64,000 nucleotides of DNA from an uncultured Roseobacter sp. (GTDB lineage: Bacteria > Pseudomonadota > Alphaproteobacteria > Rhodobacterales > Rhodobacteraceae). Below the pieces are notes generated by a model that was not told where the DNA came from, made no database searches, and saw only the letters and a program-made list of their open reading frames with translations. The stretch is from positions 99,656-163,655 of the forward strand of contig CANKZM010000009.1 of NCBI GenBank assembly GCA_947488305.1. Reading direction: 5' to 3'. A program made the position numbers and the translations under genes. Positions 9,181 to 17,693 of the stretch are shown one piece after another (the stretch's first letter is position 1; each line of letters opens with the position of its first letter).

Positions 9181-10281
9181 ATGGCTGAGGCAGGGTATAC
9201 AGTTGGGCAAATCGCCGAAGCAATCGGCGCAGAATGCTATGGCGACCGGGACAGGCTGATCTCGGGAGTTGCTGAGCCTCAATCCGCCGGGCCAAATGAT
9301 CTGGCGATGGCCACGGACAAATCCTACGCCGAAAAGCTTGCTGACGGTCAGTCTCGGGCTGCTGTTCTCTGGGCGGATGCCGATTGGCAAGCCTATGGAT
9401 TGGCGGCAGCGATTGTACCTCATCGCCCGCGCTATGCCATGTCGGGCCTTACAAAACTGATGGATCAGGGGCAGGGGTTCCCGCCCGGAATACATCCCAG
9501 CGCCATCATCGATCCAAAGGCGCAGATTGGCTCCAACGTGAACATAGGTGCTCTGACCGTGATAGCGGCCGGCGCAGTGATCGAAGATGACAGCACTATT
9601 GGTCCTCAGTGCTACATTGGGTGGAATGCAAGTATCGGAACCCGCGCGTTTCTGCGTGAACAGGTCAGCATCGGTGCGCGCGTCAGGATCGGGGCAGATT
9701 TCATGGCCCAGCCCGGTGTGCGGATCGGTGGCGATGGCTTTTCATTTGTGACGGAAGAGAAGTCTGGTATCGAAGCGGTGCGTGAAACGTTGGGGGATCA
9801 AAAGGGGACGGAGGCACAAGGGTGGACGCGTATTCATTCCCTGGGAGCGGTGACCATCGGTGACAATGTCGATCTCGGAGCCTGCGTCAACATCGACAAC
9901 GGCACGATCCGGGATACGATTGTTGGCGATGGCTGCAAAATGGATAACTTTGTGCACATCGGTCATAATGTGGTGATCGGCAACGACTGCCTGATCTGTG
10001 GCCATTCAGGTGTGGCAGGCTCAACCCGCGTGGGCAACAATGTGGTTTTGGGCGGTATGACTGGCGTGAGCGACAATATCTTTATCGGGGACCGGGTCAT
10101 CACAGGAGGAGGGACAAAGGTCCTCTCGTCTGTTCCCGCAGGGCGTGTTGTGCTGGGCTATCCAGCCACGAAAATGGACAAGCAGATCGAGATATTTAAG
10201 TCGCTCCGACGCCTGCCAAAACTGGTCGCAGATGTCGCGGCTTTGCAGAAAGCGGTTTTCAAATCGGGTAACAGCGACTAA
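9181..10281 (+). CDS. lpxD: UDP-3-O-acylglucosamine N-acyltransferase
   Basis: LpxD adds the second 3-hydroxyacyl chain in lipid A synthesis, taking it from acyl-ACP. The 366-residue protein has the N-terminal LpxD domain (about 1-100) and then a long left-handed helix of hexapeptide repeats. The region NFVHIGHNVVIGNDCLICGH contains the His pair expected in the active site. A GAGCGACA-type leader precedes the ATG. It sits between an L,D-transpeptidase gene and an ACP/KAS pair, not in a bamA-fabZ-lpxA cluster, so it could be a second copy. Whether a canonical lpxD exists elsewhere cannot be seen here. Confidence 0.88.
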   Translation: MAEAGYTVGQIAEAIGAECYGDRDRLISGVAEPQSAGPNDLAMATDKSYAEKLADGQSRAAVLWADADWQAYGLAAAIVPHRPRYAMSGLTKLMDQGQGFPPGIHPSAIIDPKAQIGSNVNIGALTVIAAGAVIEDDSTIGPQCYIGWNASIGTRAFLREQVSIGARVRIGADFMAQPGVRIGGDGFSFVTEEKSGIEAVRETLGDQKGTEAQGWTRIHSLGAVTIGDNVDLGACVNIDNGTIRDTIVGDGCKMDNFVHIGHNVVIGNDCLICGHSGVAGSTRVGNNVVLGGMTGVSDNIFIGDRVITGGGTKVLSSVPAGRVVLGYPATKMDKQIEIFKSLRRLPKLVADVAALQKAVFKSGNSD

Positions 10282-10316
10282 ATCCTCGGCAACACGACCT
10301 TTGAGAGGACAAACCG

Positions 10317-10574
10317 ATGAGCACGCTGGAGCAGGTAATTGCCATCATCGCGGACCAAGCCGTCCTGGATCCCTCGGACGTCAAACCAGAGAGTACTTTG
10401 GAAGAGCTCGGGATCGACAGTCTTGGATTGGTGGAGAGTATTTTTGCCATCGAGGAAGCCTTTGATATCTCGGTGCCCTTCAATGCGAACAATCCGACAG
10501 AGAGTGACTTTGATATCTCAACCGTCTCCTCGATCGTGGAAGGTATTGAGCGTTTGCGGCGTGAACAGGGCTGA
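10317..10574 (+). CDS. Acyl carrier protein (specialised)
   Basis: This 85-residue acidic protein has the phosphopantetheine attachment motif GIDSLG, with Ser35 as the modified residue, inside the expected four-helix ACP pattern. It differs from housekeeping AcpP in its C-terminal half, and it is clustered with lpxD and a ketoacyl synthase instead of fabD/fabG. This resembles dedicated carriers such as AcpXL, but I do not claim that identity. It probably delivers an unusual acyl chain to an envelope lipid (inference). Confidence 0.85.
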   Translation: MSTLEQVIAIIADQAVLDPSDVKPESTLEELGIDSLGLVESIFAIEEAFDISVPFNANNPTESDFDISTVSSIVEGIERLRREQG

Positions 10575-10580
10575 CCTTTG

Positions 10581-11789
10581 ATGAAACGCGTGGTTATTAC
10601 CGGCGCAGGCACGATCAACGCGCTTGGGCATGACGTGGCCAGTACGCTCACTGCGATGCGAGAAGGGCAGTGCGGCATTGGTCCATTGGACCTGCGCGAT
10701 GTGGAGCGGTTGTCCATCCAGATTGGCGGACAGGTCACTGGTTTTGAGGCAATCGGGCGGTACAACCGCCAGCAAATGGCGCTCTATGACCGTTTCACCC
10801 AGTTCACGCTGGCGGCGGCAAAAGAAGCGATCGATCAGTCCGGGCTACAGTTCTCTGGTGAACTTTCCGCGAAATCCGGGGTTGTGCTCGGGACAGCGGG
10901 CGGTGGGGTAAGCACATGGGACGACAATTATCGCTCCGTCTATGAAGACGGAAAGAACCGGGTCCACCCCTTTGTTGTGCCCAAACTCATGAACAATGCC
11001 GCAGCCTCACACGTGAGCATGGAGCATAACCTGAAGGGGCCTTCCTTTACCGTTTCAACGGCATGTGCTTCGTCTAATCACGCGATGGCGCAGGCTTTTA
11101 CGATGGTGCGTTCAGGATTGGCGCCGGTCATGGTTACCGGTGGCTCCGAAAGCATGTTGTGTTTCGGTGGCGTCAAGGCTTGGGAAGGTCTGCGCGTCAT
11201 GTCTCGTGACGCGTGCCGTCCATTCTCAGCGAACCGCAATGGCATGGTGCAAGGAGAGGGCGCTGGCGTCTTTGTCTTTGAGGAATATGAACGCGCCCGC
11301 GCCCGCGGAGCGGATATCCTTTGCGAAGTGGCGGGCTTTGCCATGTCGTCGGATGCTGGTGATATTGTGATGCCCTCAAAAAACGGTGCATCCCGGGCTA
11401 TGGCCGGCGCTTTGGAAGATGCCCGGATCAACCGCGAGGACGTTGGATATATCAATGCGCATGGAACGGGCACTGCTGCCAATGACAAAACGGAATGCGC
11501 GGCTGTGGCTGATGTCTTTGGGCCCCATGCAGACAAGCTGATGATTTCCTCGACCAAATCAATGCACGGGCATCTGATCGGGGGGACCGGTGCGGTAGAG
11601 CTTTTGGCGTGCATTATGGCGCTTCGGGATGGTGTGATTGCGCCAACGATCGGCTATCAGGAACCAGACCCGGAGTGTGCGCTTGACGTGGTGCCAAACG
11701 AAGCACGTGACGCGAAGGTGTCTGTCGCCCTGTCAAATGCCTTTGCCTTCGGCGGCATGAATGCAGTTTTGGCGCTGCGCTCCGTCTGA
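10581..11789 (+). CDS. Beta-ketoacyl-ACP synthase, FabF-like
   Basis: This is a condensing enzyme of the KAS I/II family, 402 residues from the ATG at 10581 (a TTG directly before it is rejected). The Cys-His-His triad is intact: the Cys in STACASSNHA, one His in NAHGTGTAANDKTE and the second in TKSMHGHLIGGTGAVE. It starts 6 bp after the ACP gene, so the two are coexpressed and probably partners. A KAS with its own ACP next to lpxD suggests synthesis of a special or elongated acyl group for lipid A or another envelope lipid. FabB and FabF types cannot be separated by eye. Confidence 0.88.
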   Translation: MKRVVITGAGTINALGHDVASTLTAMREGQCGIGPLDLRDVERLSIQIGGQVTGFEAIGRYNRQQMALYDRFTQFTLAAAKEAIDQSGLQFSGELSAKSGVVLGTAGGGVSTWDDNYRSVYEDGKNRVHPFVVPKLMNNAAASHVSMEHNLKGPSFTVSTACASSNHAMAQAFTMVRSGLAPVMVTGGSESMLCFGGVKAWEGLRVMSRDACRPFSANRNGMVQGEGAGVFVFEEYERARARGADILCEVAGFAMSSDAGDIVMPSKNGASRAMAGALEDARINREDVGYINAHGTGTAANDKTECAAVADVFGPHADKLMISSTKSMHGHLIGGTGAVELLACIMALRDGVIAPTIGYQEPDPECALDVVPNEARDAKVSVALSNAFAFGGMNAVLALRSV

Positions 11790-11841
11790 TTACCTAAAAC
11801 CGAGTGCAGGGTTGCCTTGTCAAAGGGCCATGCTCAAAAAA

Positions 11842-11863
11842 GCCCAGCCATTTCAGGCTGGGC
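11842..11863 (+). terminator. Rho-independent terminator after the KAS gene
   Basis: A perfect 8-bp stem (GCCCAGCC / GGCTGGGC) with a 6-nt loop is preceded by A6 and followed by GTTT. It lies between the convergent KAS and IalB-like genes and may serve both strands. Confidence 0.75.
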
Positions 11864-11900
11864 GTTTGATCGTAAGTTCGGGACCGGTCAGATGAGCCGC

Positions 11901-12530
11901 TTATTGACCGCCTTGGTCGTTTATTTCGAGCTGGTCAAAAGCTGCGGTAAAGCCATTTAGCGACAGGGTTACAGAAACACGTACATCTGGTGCGGCCATT
12001 GGCACGATGCTCACGACAGCGGAAGATCCTCGTTTGTAAGCGTCAATATCTTCCTGCGTCAGTCCGATACGGGCGTAACATCCGATCGTGTTGCAAAAGG
12101 CGAAGGGATAGCGCTTGCCGGTTTGCTCGTCGACTTGGATAGAAAGCTGGTTCTGCAAGGCGGTTTCTAACGGGACGATGATGGTGCTGGCACCACGCGC
12201 CTGCCCACCTTCCGGCAGTTTCAGCATGGTGAATTCGGCAATCGGCTGCGCGTTCTCATCCGACAGCAGCTGGTACAACTGGCATCGGTCGTCGGCGTCT
12301 TCAACAACAACGCACCGGACGGACCAATCGCCAATTTTCTCACGTACGTATGTGTCGCCTGGTTGCAGCGTTTCATCCACCGGCTCACCCAAGGCGAGGC
12401 CTTCCGCGGTCAGCGGTTTTTCCTCTGCGTCGTCTCCTGCAGCGCTCTGCGCCGTGGCAAAGGTCGGGGCCAGCCCCAGAGCCAGTACTGTTGCAACGAT
12501 TGGCACGTAGGTCTTCATAATATTCGGCAT
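11901..12530 (-). CDS. Invasion-associated locus B (IalB) family exported protein
   Basis: The start at 12530 is chosen because a GAGAG ribosome-binding site precedes it and a signal peptide follows directly (hydrophobic to about residue 25). The mature protein has the IalB layout: a KIGDWSVRC core with paired cysteines, a CQLYQLL segment and a later FCNTIGCYARIG segment with another Cys pair. Members of this alphaproteobacterial family are periplasmic or outer-membrane proteins of poorly known function. The gene is monocistronic and lies downstream, on the same strand, of two predicted small RNAs. Confidence 0.8.
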   Translation of the reverse strand: MPNIMKTYVPIVATVLALGLAPTFATAQSAAGDDAEEKPLTAEGLALGEPVDETLQPGDTYVREKIGDWSVRCVVVEDADDRCQLYQLLSDENAQPIAEFTMLKLPEGGQARGASTIIVPLETALQNQLSIQVDEQTGKRYPFAFCNTIGCYARIGLTQEDIDAYKRGSSAVVSIVPMAAPDVRVSVTLSLNGFTAAFDQLEINDQGGQ

Positions 12531-12642
12531 ATTTGCTCTCGTCCTGCTTTTTGATCTTCCTAACACGCGCCTGCGATACTGTCAGGCCCGAAGCGATCAA
12601 TTTTCCTGCGTCACAGATGGGGTTTTTGCAGCTATTAGCAAC

Positions 12643-12710
12643 AAAAAAGGGAACGCGAAACCGCATTCCCTCTCTAAATTTTTTCTCCCCGTCGGACTGG
12701 CCGACTTATT
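12643..12710 (-). ncRNA. Candidate small RNA 2 (about 68 nt) with own promoter and terminator
   Basis: Seen on the minus strand: a -35/-10 pair (12740-12745, 12717-12722), then about 68 nt ending in a terminator. The 5' part can fold as GTCGG/CCGAC. A purine-rich linker (GGGGAG, then A-rich) leads to a 9-bp stem at 12649-12670 with a GUUU loop, followed by T6. The stem is perfect only when read on the minus strand, where a G-U pair replaces the C-A mismatch of the plus strand. No open reading frame fits inside. Alternatively it is a terminated leader (attenuator) of the IalB-like gene that starts 119 bp further on. Confidence 0.55.
12649..12670 (-). terminator. Rho-independent terminator of small RNA 2
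   Basis: The stem is nine base pairs including one G-U wobble, with a 4-nt loop. It is followed on the minus strand by T6 (12643-12648). Confidence 0.75.
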
Positions 12711-12716
12711 GGCGTG

Positions 12717-12745
12717 ACGTTACGAAACACATGGCGAGCCGTCAA
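12717..12745 (-). promoter_or_regulatory. Sigma-70-like promoter for small RNA 2
   Basis: On the minus strand TTGACG (12740-12745) and TAACGT (12717-12722) are separated by exactly 17 bp. The hexamers match the alphaproteobacterial housekeeping consensus closely. Predicted start of transcription is near 12710. Confidence 0.6.
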
Positions 12746-12786
12746 CAGCTAAAAGGTCAGAAAAGGGCCGGCTGAAAACATTATTG

Positions 12787-12870
12787 AAAAAAGGCCGTAC
12801 CAAAATTTGGCACGGCCCAGTCTGACAGGGAGGACGTCTGACGCGAAAGGACGAAAACCTGCGCCAGACA
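12787..12870 (-). ncRNA. Candidate small RNA 1 (about 85 nt) with exposed anti-Shine-Dalgarno motif
   Basis: On the minus strand a 5' stem-loop (12836-12869) has 9-bp arms, GTCTGGCGC and GCGTCAGAC, with one G-U pair around a 16-nt loop. A single-stranded linker containing CCTCCC (12828-12833) follows, which could pair with ribosome-binding sites. A terminator hairpin at 12793-12817 with a T6 tail ends it. Three structural modules in 85 nt, with wobbles compatible only with this strand, support a trans-acting regulator. No promoter is certain; TTAACA at 12891-12896 could be its -35. I do not recognise the family. Confidence 0.55.
12793..12817 (-). terminator. Rho-independent terminator of small RNA 1
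   Basis: GGCCGTGCCA and TGGTACGGCC form a 10-bp stem with one G-U pair, followed on the minus strand by T6 (12787-12792). Confidence 0.75.
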
Positions 12871-12943
12871 AAATAACTATGGCTCAAAAGTGTTAAAAAC
12901 GTATGGTCGTAAAGATACAATTTGCACGGCAGGGTGACATCGG

Positions 12944-14491
12944 GTGACTTCGGATATTTTTATTGGCGGCGGCGGGCCGGACTACACAACACAACAATTC
13001 ATGAAACTGGACTATGCCAACCGTCATGGATTGATTGCGGGCGCAACCGGCACAGGCAAAACGGTAACCCTTCAAATCCTCGCCGAAGGGTTTTCGAAGG
13101 CGGGTGTCCCTGTTTTTCTCTCTGACGTGAAAGGCGACCTTTCTGGTCTCGCCAAAAGCGGTACCGAGACACATAAACTCCATGCCCCGTTTACTGAACG
13201 GGCCGAAAAGATCGGGTTTGCCGATTACCAATACGAAGCGTTTCCGGTCACCTTTTGGGATGTGTTTGGCGATCAGGGGCACCCCGTCCGCACAACGGTG
13301 TCTGAGATGGGGCCGCTTTTGCTCGCGCGATTGCTGGAGCTTTCCGACGCTCAGGAGGGTATTCTGAACATCGCTTTTCGCCTCGCGGATGAAGAAGGTC
13401 TCCCCTTGCTTGACTTGAAAGACCTGCAGGCCTTGCTGGTTTGGATTGGTGAAAATGCCAAAGCTTTGTCATTGCGCTACGGCAACGTATCTTCCAGCTC
13501 AATCGGCGCGATTCAGCGGCGGTTGCTGGTGCTGGAAAACCAAGGCGGTGTCGGACTCTTCGGTGAACCGGCTCTGAGCCTGGCTGATCTGATGCGGACC
13601 ACCGCTGAGGGTCGGGGACAGATCAATATTCTGGCCGCGGATAAGCTCATGGCGGCACCCGGGCTTTACGCAACCTTTCTGCTTTGGCTTTTGTCGGAGC
13701 TTTTCGAGGAACTGCCCGAGGTTGGTGACCCGGACAAACCCAAGCTGGTCTTTTTCTTTGATGAGGCGCATCTGCTTTTCGATGACGCGCCAAAAGCTTT
13801 GGTGGATAAGGTCGAACAAGTGGCCAGACTTATTCGTTCAAAAGGGGTAGGCGTGTTCTTCATTACCCAAAACCCGGCAGATGTGCCCGAAGACATTCTG
13901 GGTCAGCTCGGCAATCGCATCCAGCATGCCCTACGGGCCTTTACCGCCAAGGATCGCAAGCAATTGCGCCTGGCGGCTGAAACCTATCGGGAGAACCCGG
14001 CCTTCGATACGGAAGCCGCCATCCGTGAGGTTGGCGTGGGTGAGGCTGTGACCTCGATGCTGCAAAAGAAAGGGGTGCCCGGGATCGTCGAACGCACATT
14101 GATCCGGCCACCGTCTTCACAATTGGGTCCAATCACCGCCGCCGAGCGCGCTTCGATCATGGCAGCGTCAGAAATGGCTGCCCGATATGACAAGATGGTT
14201 GACCGCAAGTCTGCCTACGAGATCTTGCAAAGCCGCTCTGCCAAGGCTGCGGAAGAGGCGGCAGAGGCAGAAGAGAAGGCCGAAGAGGGTACCGCGCTGC
14301 TGCGTGAATTCAATGCCGCGCGACGCTACAGCGGGCACCGCGTGGCGCGATCTACCTCGCGCCGGTCCTCCGGACGTCAACCCGACAGCCTTGGGTCTGC
14401 GCTGACCAAAGCGGTCGTGAAGGAATTGAGCGGGACCACCGGTCGTCGGTTGGTGCGGGGCATTCTGGGCGGGTTGTTCAAGGGCCGCTGA
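12944..14491 (+). CDS. HerA/DUF853-like P-loop ATPase
   Basis: This 515-residue protein starts with GTG, and an AGGGTGAC sequence lies upstream. It has Walker [10 protein letters not shown] near residue 35 and Walker [15 protein letters not shown] near residue 270, followed by a [15 protein letters not shown] sensor segment typical of HerA-type hexameric helicases/translocases. The region 425-445 is a charged coiled coil rich in Ala, Glu and Lys, and the tail is basic. In the DUF853 family the function is not well established; no nurA-like nuclease gene is adjacent. It is monocistronic. Confidence 0.82.
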   Translation: MTSDIFIGGGGPDYTTQQFMKLDYANRHGLIAGATGTGKTVTLQILAEGFSKAGVPVFLSDVKGDLSGLAKSGTETHKLHAPFTERAEKIGFADYQYEAFPVTFWDVFGDQGHPVRTTVSEMGPLLLARLLELSDAQEGILNIAFRLADEEGLPLLDLKDLQALLVWIGENAKALSLRYGNVSSSSIGAIQRRLLVLENQGGVGLFGEPALSLADLMRTTAEGRGQINILAADKLMAAPGLYATFLLWLLSELFEELPEVGDPDKPKLVFFFDEAHLLFDDAPKALVDKVEQVARLIRSKGVGVFFITQNPADVPEDILGQLGNRIQHALRAFTAKDRKQLRLAAETYRENPAFDTEAAIREVGVGEAVTSMLQKKGVPGIVERTLIRPPSSQLGPITAAERASIMAASEMAARYDKMVDRKSAYEILQSRSAKAAEEAAEAEEKAEEGTALLREFNAARRYSGHRVARSTSRRSSGRQPDSLGSALTKAVVKELSGTTGRRLVRGILGGLFKGR

Positions 14492-14541
14492 CGTTTCGAC
14501 GGCGCCTCTTGACTTGAGCGCGCCGCCGGACTCTCAACGCC

Positions 14542-15858
14542 TTATTTTTCCGGGATCAATCCGCGCGGGCTGAACCTGAGAACCAGCAGCAAAACCATCC
14601 CCATGGTGAAGAGCCTCATATGCGCTGCAGAGTCAATAAGATGCGATTTAAGCGGTGATCCGTCCTCCATACCGGCTGTGATCACCTGCATCAGCCAAAG
14701 CCCCATCGGCTCAACCTGAACCCAGAGAAACCAGATCAGAAACCCGCCCAATACGGCGCCAAAGTTGTTGCCTGAGCCGCCAACGATGACCATGACCCAA
14801 ACAAGGAACGTAAAGCGCAACGGTTGGTAAGTGCCGGGGGTGAGTTGGCCATCCAGGGTCGTCATCATCGCGCCAGCAATGCCGCAAATCGCGGACCCCA
14901 ATACGAAGATCTGCAAGTGGCGCGCGGTGACGTCCTTTCCCATCGCCTCCGCTGCAACTTCATTGTCCCGAATGGCCCGCATCATACGGCCCCATGGGCT
15001 ATTGAGGGCACGTTGGGCGAGGATCAGCAACACGATCAAAACAACGGCGAATAATCCAGCATAGGCCACTTTGACATAGAGCGTTGAAGCCGTAACCGGA
15101 TCCATGCCAAATCCCGCCGCGCGCTCAACAAAAGCCGGGTCATTCTGCAAGTCGATTTCGTAAGGCGTCGGGCGGGGCAGTCCCACGACGTTTTTGACGC
15201 CACGCGCCAACCAGTCCTCGTTCTTCAACACCGCAATGATGATTTCGGCAATACCGAGGGTCGCAATCGCCAAGTAGTCCGACCTTAGGCCAAGTGCGGT
15301 TTTTCCGATGACCCAGGCAGCCGCCGCAGCAAAGAGCCCACCAACAGGCCAGGCCAACGCAACCCACAGACCCTTTTCGATACCAAGGCCACCGATGTTG
15401 CCGGTAAGTGCCGGATTGATCGCCTCCACCGCCTCGACGCCCGGATCAAACAGCGCGCGGTAGATGAAAAAACCGCCAATCATTAAGGCGAGGACTACAC
15501 CCGCTCGCGGCCAACCGGGCGTCATCCTGCTGCGGACGGTGACGACGGCAATGACCACCCCAATTGCAAAAATGAATGCAGAGAGGATATTCCAGCCACC
15601 TGCGCTCCAGGCTCCGGGCGTGGCCGGAATACCGACCAAAACAGCGGCCAGACCGCCCAATGCCACAAACCCCATGATGCCGACGTTGAAGAGGCCCGCA
15701 AAGCCCCACTGCAGATTTACCCCCAACGCCATGATTGCGGAGATCAGCCCCATGTTCACGATGACAAGCGCGGTATTCCAGCTTTGCGTGAACCCGGTAT
15801 AGAGGATCATTGCAGCAACAATACCGAAGAGCAGGGTGTTCTTGAGTGCCGGGTTCAT
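14542..15858 (-). CDS. livM: Branched-chain amino-acid ABC transporter permease, LivM type
   Basis: This 438-residue polytopic membrane protein belongs to the LivM family. The conserved MRAIRDNEVAAEAMGKDV loop before a membrane helix is the segment that contacts the ATPases. It is longer than E. coli-type LivM proteins because of extra residues between the first helices. It is the last gene of a five-gene operon and overlaps livH by 4 bp. It forms the import channel together with LivH. Confidence 0.88.
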   Translation of the reverse strand: MNPALKNTLLFGIVAAMILYTGFTQSWNTALVIVNMGLISAIMALGVNLQWGFAGLFNVGIMGFVALGGLAAVLVGIPATPGAWSAGGWNILSAFIFAIGVVIAVVTVRSRMTPGWPRAGVVLALMIGGFFIYRALFDPGVEAVEAINPALTGNIGGLGIEKGLWVALAWPVGGLFAAAAAWVIGKTALGLRSDYLAIATLGIAEIIIAVLKNEDWLARGVKNVVGLPRPTPYEIDLQNDPAFVERAAGFGMDPVTASTLYVKVAYAGLFAVVLIVLLILAQRALNSPWGRMMRAIRDNEVAAEAMGKDVTARHLQIFVLGSAICGIAGAMMTTLDGQLTPGTYQPLRFTFLVWVMVIVGGSGNNFGAVLGGFLIWFLWVQVEPMGLWLMQVITAGMEDGSPLKSHLIDSAAHMRLFTMGMVLLLVLRFSPRGLIPEK

Positions 15859-16865
15859 ACCGCTTTCCCCTTGAACAAGCCCGTTGGTTTAAAGAGCAAA
15901 ACGATGAGCAGGATCAGGAAGCTGACCGCCAGCTTGTAGTCGGTTGAGAGCAGTTGTACCAAGCCGCTTGGCTCAAGGCTTTCCGGCATCAGGTAAGTGA
16001 GCACCTTTTTCCAAGCATAGGTCACAGTGACTTCGGAAAAGGCGATTACAAACCCTCCGGCGATGGCCCCAATGGGATTGCCCAATCCGCCCACGATGGC
16101 GCTTGCGAAGATCGGCAGCAGCAGCTGAAAATAGGTGAAGGGCTTGAAGCTCTTATCCAGGCCGTAAAGTACTCCCGCGATGGTGGCGAGCCCAGCAACA
16201 ATCAGCCAGGTGATCATGACCACCCGTTCGGGGTTGATACCCGACAGCAGTGCCAGATCTTCATTGTCCGAATAGGCCCGCATCGACTTGCCGGTGCGCG
16301 TGCGGTTGAGAAACCAGAAGAGCAGGGCGACAACGACGACGGCAGTGATGACGGTGATCCCTTGGGTCGTCTTGATCGCGAGCCCCTCGCGTAACCCCGT
16401 GAGTTCCTTGAATGTGCGGGCAGATACGATAAAGCGCTCTCCATCGGCGAAACGCTGATCGTCTGGCCCGATGATGAAGCGCACGATACCGTTCATAATG
16501 AAGGTGACGCCAAGGCTGACGATCACAAGAATGACCGGCTTCGCTTTTTGCTCACGATAAAAGCGGTAGACGACGCGATCCGTGGCGAGCAGTAACCCCA
16601 TGCAGCCCAGAATGCCGAGAGGCAGCGCCAGGAGGGCCGTCGGCAGGGGACCAAGCGAAATGCCCCAGCTCTGAAACAACCAGGTGAAAAGCACAGTAAC
16701 CATGGCCCCGAACGCCATCGTGTCTCCATGGGCAAAGTTCGAGAACCGAAGGATGCCGTAGATCAGCGTGACCCCAAGCGCCCCAAGTGCAAGCTGCGAG
16801 CCATAAGCCATGGCGGGCACAACAACGAAGTTCAGCAGGGCGATGATTGCATTCAGGAAATCCAC
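15855..16865 (-). CDS. livH: Branched-chain amino-acid ABC transporter permease, LivH type
   Basis: This 336-residue protein has about eight hydrophobic segments and the LivH signature LGALGVTLIYGILRFSNFAH near the N-terminus. The ATPase-contact loop MRAYSDNEDLALLSGIN is present. It overlaps livM by 4 bp and lies 3 bp after livF. With LivM it forms the transmembrane pore. Confidence 0.9.
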   Translation of the reverse strand: MDFLNAIIALLNFVVVPAMAYGSQLALGALGVTLIYGILRFSNFAHGDTMAFGAMVTVLFTWLFQSWGISLGPLPTALLALPLGILGCMGLLLATDRVVYRFYREQKAKPVILVIVSLGVTFIMNGIVRFIIGPDDQRFADGERFIVSARTFKELTGLREGLAIKTTQGITVITAVVVVALLFWFLNRTRTGKSMRAYSDNEDLALLSGINPERVVMITWLIVAGLATIAGVLYGLDKSFKPFTYFQLLLPIFASAIVGGLGNPIGAIAGGFVIAFSEVTVTYAWKKVLTYLMPESLEPSGLVQLLSTDYKLAVSFLILLIVLLFKPTGLFKGKAV

Positions 16866-16868
16866 TCT

Positions 16869-17693
16869 TTACCCCCCCAGAAACGATTTACGGACGTCGG
16901 GATCGGCAAGCAGTTCCTTGCCTGTTCCGGTGTAGGCATTGCGCCCCTGAACAAGCACGTATCCTTTGTCAGCGATTTCAAGCGCTTGGCGTGCATTCTG
17001 TTCAACCATCAGGATCGGGATGCCGGTGCGGGCCACTTCGATGATCCGGTCAAAAAGCTCATCCATGACGATAGGGCTGACCCCGGCGGTGGGTTCATCC
17101 AGCATCAGAACCTTGGGCTGCGTCATCAGGGCACGCCCGACAGCGACTTGTTGGCGCTGCCCGCCGGAAAGCTCTCCTGCCGCCTGATGGCGTTTGTCGC
17201 GCAGGATGGGGAACAGATCATAAATCTGCTCCATTGTCGGGCGGATGTCGTCGGTGCGAATAAACGCCCCCATCTCAAGATTTTCTTCCACGGTCATCGA
17301 CGTGAAAATGTTCGAGGTTTGCGGCACGAAGCCCATGCCCCTAGCGACACGTGCTTGCGGGGTCAGCGCGGTGATGTCTTCGCCGTCAAGCCGGACATGC
17401 CCTTGCCGGAGATTAAGCATTCCAAACACGGCTTTCATGCCCGTCGACTTGCCCGCGCCGTTAGGTCCCACGATCACCGCGATTTCGCCGCGGTCGACGG
17501 CGATCGTGCAGTCGTGCAGAATATCTGGTCCGGCACCGTAGCCGCCGGTCATGTCTTCGCCGATCAGAAAAGGGCCACCGGGTGAGGCAAAAGCAGCACC
17601 TCCGGGTTTGACTGGCTGAGCCGTCCCCATTTTTGACCCATCCCCAAGCGACAAATCCTTGTTGCCGCGGTCGCTGTAGGCATCATTGCTCAT
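16869..17693 (-). CDS. livF: Branched-chain amino-acid ABC transporter ATPase, LivF type
   Basis: The protein has Walker A GPNGAGKST, signature ELSGGQRQQVAVGRAL and Walker B VLMLDEPTAG. The ABC domain begins only around residue 45; an unusual polar extension of about 40 residues comes first, so an internal start such as the Met near residue 22 is possible. It overlaps livG by 4 bp. It energises transport with LivG. Confidence 0.88.
   Translation of the reverse strand: MSNDAYSDRGNKDLSLGDGSKMGTAQPVKPGGAAFASPGGPFLIGEDMTGGYGAGPDILHDCTIAVDRGEIAVIVGPNGAGKSTGMKAVFGMLNLRQGHVRLDGEDITALTPQARVARGMGFVPQTSNIFTSMTVEENLEMGAFIRTDDIRPTMEQIYDLFPILRDKRHQAAGELSGGQRQQVAVGRALMTQPKVLMLDEPTAGVSPIVMDELFDRIIEVARTGIPILMVEQNARQALEIADKGYVLVQGRNAYTGTGKELLADPDVRKSFLGG

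Noticed and set aside
8548..9495. Minus-strand open frame of 315 codons
   Set aside because: Antisense to the L,D-transpeptidase and lpxD genes, which have clear catalytic motifs; composition is not protein-like.
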